A DNA stretch of 64,000 nucleotides from an uncultured Eubacteriales bacterium. Its GTDB lineage: Bacteria; Bacillota; Clostridia; TANB77; CAG-508. Positions 1 through 8,415 of this stretch are shown here, piece by piece. A model generated the notes under the pieces. It ran no database searches. It saw only the letters and a list, made by a program, of their open reading frames with translations, and had not been told where the DNA came from. The DNA lies in the NCBI GenBank assembly GCA_902787685.1, contig CADAHH010000001.1, forward strand, positions 1 to 64,000, in the 5' to 3' direction. Position numbers and translations under genes: made by a program. Each line of letters starts with the position of its first letter. Within the stretch, counting starts at the first letter, position 1.

Positions 1-74
1 GTTTTTGTAACATCATTTTTTATGTTTTCAAATATTTCTTGAAAATTCTTATTTAGATTGTTTTCTTCTTGCAT
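1..74 (-). CDS. 5' end of an unidentified gene, cut by the window edge
   Basis: Twenty-four codons are visible, starting MQEENNLNKN at an ATG (72-74) that has a GAGGAGG ribosome binding site nine bases upstream. The stop of the preceding gene lies only four bases before this ATG, so the two genes are probably translated as one unit. The visible residues are hydrophilic and probably helical. No function can be assigned from so short a piece. Confidence 0.6.
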   Translation of the reverse strand, partial: MQEENNLNKNFQEIFENIKNDVTK

Positions 75-78
75 TATT

Positions 79-834
79 TCATTCCTCCTCATTTATTATT
101 TTCATATAAATTTTTTCATAATCATTAGCAATATCTATATTTATCTTTTTAGAATATTTAACAAGTTCAAAGTATAAATCTTCAATTTCTTCTCCAAACC
201 AATACAATAAATCTACTAACATATCAAATATTTTTTCAATTTTTTTCTCATCTTTAATATTATTATTTATTATATAATTAACTTCATCTCTTAAAAATTT
301 TAATTGAGTTAATTGCATAGTATTTAATTCATCCATAGGCTCTTTTAATTCATTTATTAATTTATCGACAATATTATTATCCATATCAGTTTTCTTAGAT
401 ATTATATATTTTCTCAAAAATTCTTCTAATTCTTTTTCATTAGCAAAAATTTCTTCAAATATATTATATAAAGTGTCTGTTGCTTCATATTCACCAATAG
501 CATAGCATTTTTTTCCTAATCCGTACGCTATTCCTGATTCTATATGTGCAGCTTTTCCAGCTGGTAATATTAATAATAAATTTTTAGAAGTCTTTTCGCC
601 TTCTAAATCTTGATTAAACAAATTTAAAACAACATCACTTTTTAATCCTAATGATTCAAATTCTGCTTGTTTTTCTTCTGGGGTTTGATTTTCATTTCCA
701 TATCCCCAGCTATCCTCATTTTTCAAAAAGCAATAATAAGAAATATTATATTTATCAAACAAAGTACATATTTTTAATATATTCTCTTTGTTTCTTGCTC
801 TTCCAGCTATAAAAAATTCATATCTATTTTCCAT
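79..834 (-). CDS. Nucleoside 2-deoxyribosyltransferase-like protein with helical C-terminal domain
   Basis: A 251-aa soluble protein. The first ~135 residues look like the nucleoside-deoxyribosyltransferase/TIR-like Rossmann fold: an N-terminal strand (EFFIAGRARNKE), then a stretch like LLLILPAGKAAHIESGIAYG near residues 86-105, the usual place of the substrate-binding Glu. Residues ~150-251 are a separate, charged, helical domain that I do not recognise; a MazG-like helical bundle is possible. The start has an AAGGAGAG site. It is followed within four bases by the gene cut at the left edge. The fold assignment is inferred from motif shape. Substrate unknown; a role in nucleotide salvage or in an accessory nucleotide-modifying system would fit. 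Confidence 0.5.
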   Translation of the reverse strand: MENRYEFFIAGRARNKENILKICTLFDKYNISYYCFLKNEDSWGYGNENQTPEEKQAEFESLGLKSDVVLNLFNQDLEGEKTSKNLLLILPAGKAAHIESGIAYGLGKKCYAIGEYEATDTLYNIFEEIFANEKELEEFLRKYIISKKTDMDNNIVDKLINELKEPMDELNTMQLTQLKFLRDEVNYIINNNIKDEKKIEKIFDMLVDLLYWFGEEIEDLYFELVKYSKKINIDIANDYEKIYMKIINEEE

Positions 835-973
835 TTGGAAACTCTCCTTTCCATTTGCTTTTTTAAAGTATGCAATATATACTTTTTGAAAGTCGCTTAT
901 CTCAAGAGATACAGAAAGTTTTCTATATGCCCCACTATCCCAGGAGATCTGTACTTTGGAAAGCTTTTCTTAA

Positions 974-1399
974 TTACTCATTTTTACCACCTACTTTATT
1001 ATTTATATCAGAAAGTTCTTTTAAATTTTTAGATAGTGAAATTATTTTTGGAGAAATACTTAGCAATTCATTATCTACTACAACATAATTTTGTATTTCA
1101 ATATTAGATAAATCCATAATCTTTTGTAATTCATCTTGTATATAGTGCAATTGTATACAATGTGGAGATTTATCAACACTAGCAAATATTATTCTTTTTA
1201 TTTTATTTGTTCTAAACATTCCTCCTATTTTTGTAATTGCCATATTAATATGTGTTTCTTCTAAACATAACTCATATATATTGCTTGATATTTCTTCTAA
1301 TTTTTTAAAACCTTCAGGTTGCATATTCTTTAAACAGCTTCCAACAATAATTATAGTATTATCAACATCATATATATTAGTTTTCATTAATGATTTCAT
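974..1399 (-). CDS. Conserved-looking hypothetical protein, 141 aa
   Basis: Soluble alpha/beta protein whose family I do not recognise. It has a beta-strand start (TIIIVGSC), an internal IKRIIFASV strand followed by a Ser-Pro-His-Cys-Ile-Gln-Leu-His-Tyr segment near residues 78-87, and a lysine-rich tail. The His/Cys-containing segment could bind a metal or a nucleotide, but this is a guess. The start has a TAAGGAGT site that overlaps the end of the RhuM gene; only four bases separate the genes, so they are co-transcribed. The 139 bases between this gene and the next (835-973) show nothing recognisable. Confidence 0.6.
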   Translation of the reverse strand: MKSLMKTNIYDVDNTIIIVGSCLKNMQPEGFKKLEEISSNIYELCLEETHINMAITKIGGMFRTNKIKRIIFASVDKSPHCIQLHYIQDELQKIMDLSNIEIQNYVVVDNELLSISPKIISLSKNLKELSDINNKVGGKNE

Positions 1400-1403
1400 A
1401 TTC

Positions 1404-2402
1404 TTACTCCTTATTTTCCTCTAAATACTTATTATAGAATTCATCCATCGTAGATACATATTTTTGATCTTGTATAACTCTATATTTTTCATATTCATTT
1501 TCTGCTTTTTCTATCGCTTGTTTATGTGATATATTACCTGAATTATCTAAGACTTTCTTTCTTCTAAACTTTAATAAATCATCTGTTGCATTTATCCAAT
1601 CTTGCATTGTCATAACATGTCTATCTTTAGCTTCATCTTCTGCAAAGACTAAAAATATATTTGTTAGGTCATTTAATTTTTCTAATTCGTCTTTATTTAA
1701 ATAATTTTTAGCAATGCTTACATCATATTTATAAATTAAGCCGTCAGGAGAATTTTTCCAAGATGTTAAGCCCATATGTTCTTTATTTGAATTAGCTCTT
1801 GAATAGATTAATTCTGCAGCAGTATGTCCAGATATAGCATAATGTAGTTTATTTTGAACTATTTTAAAAAATGTATATGCTTCTTCTGACTTTTGATTGT
1901 AATCAGTTGATGTTGCAATAAATAGATCTGTTATTTTTTGATAAGCCATTCTTTCGCTAACTCGAATAGCTTTAATTCTTTCTAGTAATTCATCAAAATA
2001 TTTGCTATCATATTTATTCCCTCTAATAAATCTTTCATCATTTAAGGCAAATCCTTTAGTCATATATTCTTTTAAAATCTTTGTTGCCCAAATTCTAAAT
2101 TCAGTTGCTTTTTTTGAATTAACTCTATATCCAACAGCAATAATTGCATCTAAATTATATATTTTTGTTTTATAATTTTTTCCGTCAGAAGCAGTTACCG
2201 AGGAATCCTCGACAACTGAATTTTCATCTAGTTCGTTATCTTTAAAAATATTCTTTAGATGTAAAGAAATATTATCTGTACTACAATCAAAAACTTTTGA
2301 CATTCCTTTTTGAGTTAGCCATAATGTTTCATCTTTAAATATGGCATCTACAATAATATTACCTTCACTGTTTTTATATATAAATAAATCATTATTGTCC
2401 AT
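1404..2402 (-). CDS. RhuM family protein
   Basis: A 332-aa protein with the hallmarks of the Virulence_RhuM family (named after the Salmonella SPI-3 gene): LWLTQKGMSKVFDCSTDNIS (DNA-binding-like helix-turn-helix start, residues ~28-47), YNLDAIIAVGYRVNSKKATE (~103-122), FRIWATKILKEYMTKGFALN (~123-142), and a C-terminal part with SGHTAAELIYSRA and AKDRHVMTMQDW. Length matches the family. RhuM proteins are usually found in accessory regions, and their biochemical role is not settled; the N-terminus resembles phage antirepressor modules. It forms a two-gene unit with the 141-aa gene downstream. Confidence 0.88.
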   Translation of the reverse strand: MDNNDLFIYKNSEGNIIVDAIFKDETLWLTQKGMSKVFDCSTDNISLHLKNIFKDNELDENSVVEDSSVTASDGKNYKTKIYNLDAIIAVGYRVNSKKATEFRIWATKILKEYMTKGFALNDERFIRGNKYDSKYFDELLERIKAIRVSERMAYQKITDLFIATSTDYNQKSEEAYTFFKIVQNKLHYAISGHTAAELIYSRANSNKEHMGLTSWKNSPDGLIYKYDVSIAKNYLNKDELEKLNDLTNIFLVFAEDEAKDRHVMTMQDWINATDDLLKFRRKKVLDNSGNISHKQAIEKAENEYEKYRVIQDQKYVSTMDEFYNKYLEENKE

Positions 2403-2484
2403 TTATCAATTCTCCTTTTATTTATAATTTTCATATGTTTATATAATCTCAATATCATCATCCTCATTATTTTAACATAAAAGC

Positions 2485-2507
2485 AAGTGATTTAAAACCA
2501 ATCACTT
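2485..2507. repeat. Hairpin, copy 1 of a 25-nt repeat (AAGTGATT...AATCACTT)
   Basis: An 8-bp perfect stem preceded by ATTTTAACATAAA. The same block followed by GCAAGTGATT recurs at 3835-3857. It may be a weak terminator read on the minus strand, or a short dispersed repeat. The rest of 2403-2569 holds the leader of the RhuM gene and nothing else that I can name. Confidence 0.4.
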
Positions 2508-2569
2508 TTCTACATGAAGGACAAGGCAGTCCCCCATCGAGCTGTGTTAATAGCTTTTTATCTATTACA

Positions 2570-2812
2570 TTGCCTTTTATAATTATATATTCTATTATTT
2601 TTATTTTAATTTTAAAAAAAATAACTTTACGCTTTTTGATTTTTCCTTTTACTTTTTTTATACTGTTTACATATTACTGGCTTTATAAATTACTAGATGG
2701 AGGACCAGTATATGGTTGGTCTATATTTTGGATGGTGCCATTGCTAATTTTAGGACTTTTTATAACATTTATACTTGGAATTATTTCTACTAAAAATAAA
2801 AAAACTGAGTAA
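2570..2812 (+). CDS. Possible small membrane protein, 80 aa
   Basis: A TTG-started plus-strand frame encoding a very hydrophobic 80-aa product with about three membrane segments and a lysine-rich tail (KNKKTE). There is no convincing ribosome binding site, and the codons are what random AT-rich sequence would also give. In favour: a bidirectional terminator follows the next plus-strand frame, as expected for a real transcript. Function unknown. Confidence 0.3.
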   Translation: MPFIIIYSIIFILILKKITLRFLIFPFTFFILFTYYWLYKLLDGGPVYGWSIFWMVPLLILGLFITFILGIISTKNKKTE

Positions 2813-3107
2813 AATAAATAAAGCCAGCATAATTACACTTTTTTGGAGTTGTTTAGATTTAGTGTTTTGTGCATTATTAACAATAACAAATCCTGTTCTA
2901 ATTATAATTGGAATTATTCCTGTTATTTTACTAATAGTATCAATTTGTGTAGAGAATTATAATATAAAAATTGTTTGTAATATTGTATCTCTATTCTTTA
3001 TTGTATTTACTACATATAAAATAGTTTCATCTATATTGATAATTATTAATATTATATACATTATAGCTTCGAAAAAAGAAACTAATATAATGTTTAAAAA
3101 TCCATAA
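2775..3107 (+). CDS. Possible small membrane protein, 110 aa
   Basis: Plus-strand frame overlapping the previous one by 38 bases. It encodes about four hydrophobic segments between residues 17 and 98. The only visible starts are a TTG without a ribosome binding site, or non-standard codons near the end of the upstream frame. It ends 10 bases before a strong bidirectional terminator. It may be a real gene coupled to the preceding one, or the remnant of a larger membrane protein. Confidence 0.3.
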   Translation: MELFLLKIKKLSKINKASIITLFWSCLDLVFCALLTITNPVLIIIGIIPVILLIVSICVENYNIKIVCNIVSLFFIVFTTYKIVSSILIIINIIYIIASKKETNIMFKNP

Positions 3108-3117
3108 TTTTCTTTTA

Positions 3118-3148
3118 AATAGACCATTTCAATATGAAATGGTCTATT
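3118..3148. terminator. Bidirectional terminator between plus-strand ORFs and def
   Basis: Perfect 13-bp stem (AATAGACCATTTC / GAAATGGTCTATT) with a five-base loop and T-rich flanks on both sides. The TAG stop codon of the deformylase gene lies inside the stem. It would end transcription from both directions. Confidence 0.8.
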
Positions 3149-3776
3149 TATTGTTTAGATTCTCTTCATAGTTTCCTGTTTTACTTATTATATTATACCC
3201 TTCTTTTTTTCTTAATTCTATTCTTTCCTCTTTTGTTAAAACTAAAACTTCATCTGAAATATCTTTATGTAAAATCCCATCTAAATGATCTATTTCATGA
3301 CATAATACAGTTGCTTCAAAACCTTCAAATTCATTTTCAAATTGATTTCCACAAATATCAAAATACCTAATTTTAATCTTATAAGGTCTTTTAACTTTTC
3401 CAGTGTACCATTTTTCTACACCATTTTCATACCATGAGCATGATGCACAAGCTTCCCAAAATGTGGTAAGTCCTTCTTTTGATATGATTTCCGGGTTTAT
3501 TAAAACTTTAGCTTCATTATAATCCTTTGTTTCTTCTTTTCCTTCATCAGTTAATCTTTTATTTAATATTTCTAGATTAGTGTTTTTAACATATACTATT
3601 CTTTTAGGTATACCTAACTGAACTCCTGCCATAGCCATTACATCATTTTGCATACAATAATCTTGTAAAACTACAATATTATTATGTAATTCTGGATCAT
3701 TAAAGTCTACGATTTTTGATATTTGTCTTAAATATTTTTCATTATTTTCTATTGTAATTGGTTTTAATTTTTCCAT
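3144..3776 (-). CDS. def: Peptide deformylase, divergent
   Basis: A 210-aa metal-dependent hydrolase that would remove the N-formyl group from nascent proteins. Motif 3 is intact: HEIDHLDG near residues 170-177 carries both zinc or iron ligand histidines and the catalytic Glu. Motif 1, normally GXGXAAXQ, is AMAGVQLG near residue 52. Motif 2, normally EGCLS, is EACAS near residue 118; it keeps the Cys ligand but is unusual. Divergent motifs like these occur in secondary deformylase paralogues, so this may not be the housekeeping copy. It stands alone, between a bidirectional terminator and the short repeat at 3848. Confidence 0.85.
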   Translation of the reverse strand: MEKLKPITIENNEKYLRQISKIVDFNDPELHNNIVVLQDYCMQNDVMAMAGVQLGIPKRIVYVKNTNLEILNKRLTDEGKEETKDYNEAKVLINPEIISKEGLTTFWEACASCSWYENGVEKWYTGKVKRPYKIKIRYFDICGNQFENEFEGFEATVLCHEIDHLDGILHKDISDEVLVLTKEERIELRKKEGYNIISKTGNYEENLNNK

Positions 3777-3847
3777 AATTTAGCTCTCCAATAACTTTAA
3801 TTTTATTATTTAGCCTTAATATAAATCAATAATATTTTAACATAAAG

Positions 3848-3874
3848 GCAAGTGATTTTCAACTTATCACTTGC
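3848..3874. terminator. Hairpin, copy 2 of the ATTTTAACATAAA-linked repeat
   Basis: Perfect 9-bp stem GCAAGTGAT / ATCACTTGC. Read on the minus strand it lies about 70 bases beyond the stop of the membrane gene at 3942 and is followed by CTTTATGTT, so it could be that gene's terminator. The flanking block matches the copy at 2469-2493. Confidence 0.45.
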
Positions 3875-3900
3875 TTACTAAAATAATCTCTGATATATTT

Positions 3901-3926
3901 CGGGCGATTAAAATTGCCCCTACATT
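3901..3926 (+). repeat. GGGCGATT/AATCGCCC interspersed palindrome, copy 1
   Basis: GGGCGATTAAAATTGCCC followed by CTACATT. This is one member of a dispersed family also seen at 21929, 21972, 22844, 22943, 40919 and 61536. Its GC-rich stem stands out from the AT-rich background. Orientation is given as GGGCGATT...CTACATT on the plus strand. Confidence 0.8.
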
Positions 3927-3941
3927 ATATAAAACATAATA

Positions 3942-4424
3942 TTAATAATTCCTATATTCGTTTTTGTCAGCTCTTTCATCATATTTTCTATCATATTTTT
4001 CATTTTGAAAATACCAGTCTGTTTTCTTATCTTTTGGATCTCTTTTTCTTACTCTTGCAATTAATAAATCAAAAAAGACAAAAATTGCAATAAGTAACCC
4101 AACAGCACAAACCATAGCATTTTGTAAGGTTGACATACTTAAAGTTTCTCCGTTCATTAGTGCTGGCAAACAATTACTTAATAAATATCCTCCAAAATAA
4201 TATCCATAAGCTCCAAGATATATTATTCCACCAATTATATTTCTTCTTAAAACTAATGCCATACATAAAATTGCAAGAAATAATAATATAACCTCAACTG
4301 TCATATTAAAAGCTATAAATCCTCCAAAGTCTTTTTCATATTGTGCTTGAAATGCAACTACTATTCTAAAAATCCAAAACATTCCCATAAACATAACTAA
4401 TAACCAAGATGATAAACTTTTCAT
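3942..4424 (-). CDS. Integral membrane protein, 160 aa, unknown function
   Basis: About four transmembrane segments (roughly residues 5-25, 38-60, 68-85 and 105-125), then a basic and acidic cytoplasmic tail rich in Tyr, Asp and Lys (residues ~126-160). The start is taken at the ATG at 4422-4424, behind AAAAGGAG; a GTG three codons earlier is too close to that site. No recognisable family. It is separated from the upstream DUF1292 gene by a strong terminator and so has its own transcript. Confidence 0.65.
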   Translation of the reverse strand: MKSLSSWLLVMFMGMFWIFRIVVAFQAQYEKDFGGFIAFNMTVEVILLFLAILCMALVLRRNIIGGIIYLGAYGYYFGGYLLSNCLPALMNGETLSMSTLQNAMVCAVGLLIAIFVFFDLLIARVRKRDPKDKKTDWYFQNEKYDRKYDERADKNEYRNY

Positions 4425-4466
4425 TTTTCTCACTTCTCCTTTTTTATCTAAACTTCTCCATGAGTA

Positions 4467-4496
4467 TAAAAAAGACTTAGATGAAATATCTAAGCC
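4467..4496 (-). terminator. Rho-independent terminator after the ireB-ruvX-DUF1292 operon
   Basis: Read on the minus strand: GGCTTAGAT, five-base loop, ATCTAAGTC, then TTTTTTAT. Classic stem plus T-run directly after the stop of the DUF1292 gene. Confidence 0.85.
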
Positions 4497-4508
4497 TTCC
4501 TATTATTA

Positions 4509-4823
4509 TTATTCTGCATCATCTACAAAATCAAATTCATCTTTGAATTTTTCTTTAAAAATATTGAAAACTTGCATAAGTGTATCTTCATCATCTACAC
4601 TAACATAAGATTCTTCATCTGAATCCTCATCAGAATCTTCAACTTTCAATATAACAACTTCTCCGTCATCTTCTTCTCCTTCTTCAAGAACAGGTAAAAG
4701 TACTACATATTGTTCGTTATCCAATTCTACTAAATCCAAAAATTCGAATTTAACCTCATTTCCATTTTCATCATTTAAAGTTATTATATTGTCTAATTCT
4801 TCTCCTTCAAAATCTTCAGCCAT
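4509..4823 (-). CDS. DUF1292 family protein (YrzB-like)
   Basis: A 104-aa very acidic protein (Asp/Glu-rich throughout) with the DUF1292 pattern: ITLNDENGNEVKFEFLDLVE near residues 14-33, then the QYVVLLP strand and an acidic linker. Function unknown in the family. In Bacillota this gene typically follows the UPF0297 and YqgF/RuvX genes, exactly as here. The start has a GAAAGGAG site. Confidence 0.88.
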   Translation of the reverse strand: MAEDFEGEELDNIITLNDENGNEVKFEFLDLVELDNEQYVVLLPVLEEGEEDDGEVVILKVEDSDEDSDEESYVSVDDEDTLMQVFNIFKEKFKDEFDFVDDAE

Positions 4824-4884
4824 TTTTTTCTCCTTTCATTTATAATAAATATATTTTTTAATATTAAAATCTTTATTATGATAC

Positions 4885-5301
4885 TTATTCTTTTCTATTC
4901 AAATATGTTTCTAATATATATACAGCAGATATAGTATCTACAATATCTTTCTTTTTATTCTTGTTTACTCCTAAAAAGCTCATTGTTTTATGAGCTAATA
5001 CAGTTGTAAGTCTTTCGTCAATATAATCTATTTTTAATTTATTATATTTACATTTTAATTTATGAATAAACTTTTCTGTTAATTCTGCTCTTTCAGATAT
5101 ATCACCATTCATATGATATGGCATTCCAACTACAATAGTGTCAATATTATATACTGTAAGTAATTCATCAATTTTTCTTAAAATAATTTTGTCACTACCA
5201 TTTGAGTTTATAGTTTCTAATCCTTGAGCTGTAATTCCTAATTCATCTGAAATAGCAAAGCCTGTTCTTATTCCTCCATAATCAATACCAAGAATTCTCA
5301 T
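4885..5301 (-). CDS. ruvX: YqgF/RuvX family RNase H-fold nuclease (putative Holliday junction resolvase)
   Basis: A 138-aa RNase H-like fold protein. It starts [19 protein letters not shown], with the first catalytic Asp at residue 6, and has VGMPYHMNGDISERA near residues 58-72 and DYIDERLTTVLAH near 92-104. Family members act in pre-16S rRNA 5' end maturation and have been proposed as Holliday junction resolvases. Its ATG overlaps the TAA stop of ireB by one base (TAATG), a sign of translational coupling. Confidence 0.93.
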   Translation of the reverse strand: MRILGIDYGGIRTGFAISDELGITAQGLETINSNGSDKIILRKIDELLTVYNIDTIVVGMPYHMNGDISERAELTEKFIHKLKCKYNKLKIDYIDERLTTVLAHKTMSFLGVNKNKKKDIVDTISAVYILETYLNRKE

Positions 5302-5555
5302 TATTCTTCTAATCCTATATAATATTTAACCATTTTTTCTAATAACTCATCTCTTTCAACACTTCTAATTTTAGTACGTGCATCATTATGACTCGTAATA
5401 TAAGTCGGATCACCAGATAATATATAACCTACTATTTGATTTATAGGGTTATATCCCTTTTCAACTAAAGACTCATATACTTCTTTAAGGATTTTCTTTG
5501 TATCTATTTCATTATTTTTATCCATTTTAAAAAACATAGTTTTATCTAAATCCAT
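5301..5555 (-). CDS. ireB: IreB family regulatory phosphoprotein (UPF0297)
   Basis: An 84-aa protein matching UPF0297/YrzL end to end: TMFFKMDKN at the start, [20 protein letters not shown] in the middle, and [20 protein letters not shown]. In Enterococcus IreB is phosphorylated by the PASTA kinase IreK and affects cephalosporin tolerance; here the role is inferred from homology. An AAGGAGGGG site precedes the ATG. Only 11 bases separate it from the GAF-GGDEF gene upstream, so it may sit in the same long operon. Confidence 0.93.
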   Translation of the reverse strand: MDLDKTMFFKMDKNNEIDTKKILKEVYESLVEKGYNPINQIVGYILSGDPTYITSHNDARTKIRSVERDELLEKMVKYYIGLEE

Positions 5556-5566
5556 ATTACCCCTCC

Positions 5567-6709
5567 TTAAATATTATTAATTTGACTTTCTTCTTTTGAA
5601 GCTTCATCTAAATATTTTTCCATTTTTTTCAAAACTTCTTCTATACCTGTTCCTTTATAATATGTTGCAACAACAAAGTTCAAAGATGGACTAACAATAA
5701 TATCTTCTTTTTTCTTCTTCTTTCTTGTTTTTTTCTTATTAATGTCATCTAAAGTTAGTTCTTCAATATCTTTATTATCATCTTTTAAAGATATCTTTAA
5801 ACTCTCTGTAGAATTCTTTATTTCATTAATAAAATCAATTACTCCACTTTGTTCTGCTCCAGAAAAAACAATAACAAATTTTGGTCCCATATATCTTACA
5901 AAAATATATGAATCAGAAATACTTCTCTTAACATTTCTACTAACTTCTGTAATTACTTTATTTCCAAGTTCTCTAGCTATTTTATTGATGTTTTCAATAT
6001 TCGATATTCTAAACATACATATACTTGATATAGTATGTTGATCTATTATTTTTTTGCCTTCTCCATATAAATATTCTGCAGAGTTCAAGCCAGTAAATAA
6101 ATCTTTTCTAACTATACTTTCAAGTATCTTCTGATAGTCCATTGTTTTTAATACAGAAATAATATTTTCTTTAACAGTTTCAAAAATCACAGTATCAAGA
6201 TTATCAAAATCATGTGGTACACCACTTTCAATAATCCAATATCCAATGTATACATTATCAATATACAATGGGAAAAACAATGCTGATTTAGCTCTATCAA
6301 ATTCCTTTTCTTGGTAAGGAAGTTTTTCATTTTCATTATTAACCGTAATATATTTGGCACTTGCAGAAGTAATACTATCTTTAAAAATATCCACCTCATG
6401 AAGTTTTCTCAATGTATCCCAATGGTCCTTGCTAACATTTGAAGTTTTAATCACATAGTCAGTTCCATCAAATACTACAATTGTTGAATATTTAATTTGA
6501 TATTTTTCTATAATTACATCATTTATTGATTTTATTTTTTTGTCAACACTTAAATCACTTCCAACTATATTTATAAAATCTTGTAATACATTAAGATTAT
6601 TAATTCTATCTCCTTGCATTTTAAATGCTTGAATTCTTTTATGTAATGATAAATTGTAAATAATTAGAAATGATATTAGCAAAACAAGTATTATTACTAT
6701 AATTATCAA
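5567..6709 (-). CDS. Membrane-anchored GAF protein with degenerate GGDEF domain
   Basis: A 380-aa protein with one N-terminal membrane segment (residues 1-22), a GAF-like sensor domain (~50-185), and a C-terminal domain starting at [14 protein letters not shown] (~202) that has the diguanylate-cyclase layout. The signature GGDEF is replaced by MGPKF ([13 protein letters not shown], ~263-275), so it should not make cyclic-di-GMP. A basic insertion with a run of lysines (~325-336) splits the domain. The start is a TTG eight bases after GGAGG. It follows the ATPase gene by 26 bases, suggesting a shared operon and a sensory or scaffold role. Confidence 0.75.
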   Translation of the reverse strand: MIIIVIILVLLISFLIIYNLSLHKRIQAFKMQGDRINNLNVLQDFINIVGSDLSVDKKIKSINDVIIEKYQIKYSTIVVFDGTDYVIKTSNVSKDHWDTLRKLHEVDIFKDSITSASAKYITVNNENEKLPYQEKEFDRAKSALFFPLYIDNVYIGYWIIESGVPHDFDNLDTVIFETVKENIISVLKTMDYQKILESIVRKDLFTGLNSAEYLYGEGKKIIDQHTISSICMFRISNIENINKIARELGNKVITEVSRNVKRSISDSYIFVRYMGPKFVIVFSGAEQSGVIDFINEIKNSTESLKISLKDDNKDIEELTLDDINKKKTRKKKKKEDIIVSPSLNFVVATYYKGTGIEEVLKKMEKYLDEASKEESQINNI

Positions 6710-6735
6710 TTTTATTTCCTCCGCAATATTTCAAT

Positions 6736-8415
6736 TTAATATTTTTTTCTCATATTATCCAAAGTACTATTCATTCCGGCTGAAAATGAATTATTTAATA
6801 AATTATTATTTTCTTTATTTCTCTTTTTCTTATCTTTTTTATCTGTTTTATTAGCAGGTAAAAGAGGATAAATTGACTCCGCAAGAAGGTTTAGTCTTTG
6901 CTTAAATTCTTTTGGATATCCATTAATTTGTATATCACATTCAATAATACTATTTAAATATTTTATATATACATCTTCATCAAAAGGTATTTGAGCAGAA
7001 ATTTTTACAGTATTTGCATTAAATAAATCAGTCATAAATGACATTTCTGGATCATTATACTTTGACATTCCACCAACTATTTTTTTAGAATTAACACCTT
7101 TAAGGCTAAGTGTTTTATTTAGAATAATTCTAAGTTTTGATTCATTTAGAATATTCTTTATTTTAAGCTCTCTTAAGAATTCAGTAAGTGGTTGTATTGT
7201 TAATATATCCATTGATTGTACTAGATAAATCTCTAATGATTTATCAAAGTATTCTATTGGTGTATTAAAATCACAATCTATTAAAACTAAAGAATGGTTT
7301 CGTATTAAAGTTTCTAATATTGGTCTTGAAGAATTAATTAATTCTCCTTTACTTGGAATAGTTGTATATACTGTTAGATTATTATTAACTTTGATTCCTT
7401 CTGTAGTTTCATTTATCAAATTATCAAAAGAATTAGAAGCAATTTTTCTTAAGTCATCATCATTTTTTGTATATATGTAGAATGAGTTTTTATTAGTAGT
7501 TGCATCTAAAACAGCTGTATCTATACCCATATTAGATAAAATTAGTGCGACATTATTAATTAAAAATGATGTGCCATTTTTACTAGCTCCAACAAAAGAA
7601 ACCACTTTCTTTTCTTTAGAAAGTAACCCCTCAAATTCTTCATCATCAAAAACATTATCATATGTTTTCATGTATTTATTGTCTAAATTGTTCAATGTTT
7701 GATTATTTTCAAATACATTAGTGTCAAAATCATTTGTAGCTTCACTATCCTTATTATCATCAATATAATCATCATTATCATCTAATGAACTATTATCTAA
7801 ATCAAACTCATCTTCATTAATTTCATCTATCTCATTGTCAACTGATTCACCCACATTTAAATTATCATCAATACTTGAAGTATTAATATTGTCATCATCA
7901 ATGTCTTTAGTATTATTATCTTCTTCAATTCCAGGAAGTATATCATCAAATAAATTATTCTCTTCATCAATATCATTATTTAATTCATTTTGATAAACAG
8001 GTTGCTTAGTATCATCTTCATATTCATTCTCAAGATTTTCTATAATAGTATTTTTTCTTGGTCTACCTCTTCTTTTTGGTTTAATTTCTTCAATATTATC
8101 ATCAATACTAATAGGTGTTTTTCTTGGTCTGCCTCTTCTTTTTGGTTTTTCCTCAAGGATTTTTTGTACATCATCATCAATTTCATCATCAACAATATCA
8201 TCTGTGTCAACTATACTTGCTGGAGTTACTTTTTTATATAAATTATTAGATATTGTTGTTGGAACTACAATTGGCTTTGACAATTCTTTTGTTTTTGATT
8301 CTATTAATTTTTCACTTGTACCTATTTTTGGTTTTGTTTTTAATGATTTTGAAATTCCTTTTTTCTTTTTATGTGGATCATATGTAGAAGCTTTATTTGA
8401 GTCTGCTTCATATCC
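6736..8415 (-). CDS. MinD/CpaE-like ATPase module with AT-hooks (C-terminal part of a frameshifted gene)
   Basis: The open frame runs back to 8415 without any ATG or GTG. The first usual start is a TTG at 8283 with no ribosome binding site, although residues upstream of it look coding. A +1 shift at the CGG codon at 8414-8416 joins it to the receiver-like frame, giving one protein of about 788 aa. In that numbering, two KRRGRPRK AT-hooks lie near 320-328 and 342-350, a long Asp/Asn/Glu-rich linker follows to ~485, then a ParA/MinD-type domain from ~498. Its P-loop, VGASKNGTSF, keeps a signature-type Lys but lacks the Lys of GK(S/T), so catalysis is doubtful. Receiver plus MinD-like domains are the layout of CpaE/TadZ proteins. 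Confidence 0.7.
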   Translation of the reverse strand, partial: GYEADSNKASTYDPHKKKKGISKSLKTKPKIGTSEKLIESKTKELSKPIVVPTTISNNLYKKVTPASIVDTDDIVDDEIDDDVQKILEEKPKRRGRPRKTPISIDDNIEEIKPKRRGRPRKNTIIENLENEYEDDTKQPVYQNELNNDIDEENNLFDDILPGIEEDNNTKDIDDDNINTSSIDDNLNVGESVDNEIDEINEDEFDLDNSSLDDNDDYIDDNKDSEATNDFDTNVFENNQTLNNLDNKYMKTYDNVFDDEEFEGLLSKEKKVVSFVGASKNGTSFLINNVALILSNMGIDTAVLDATTNKNSFYIYTKNDDDLRKIASNSFDNLINETTEGIKVNNNLTVYTTIPSKGELINSSRPILETLIRNHSLVLIDCDFNTPIEYFDKSLEIYLVQSMDILTIQPLTEFLRELKIKNILNESKLRIILNKTLSLKGVNSKKIVGGMSKYNDPEMSFMTDLFNANTVKISAQIPFDEDVYIKYLNSIIECDIQINGYPKEFKQRLNLLAESIYPLLPANKTDKKDKKKRNKENNNLLNNSFSAGMNSTLDNMRKKY

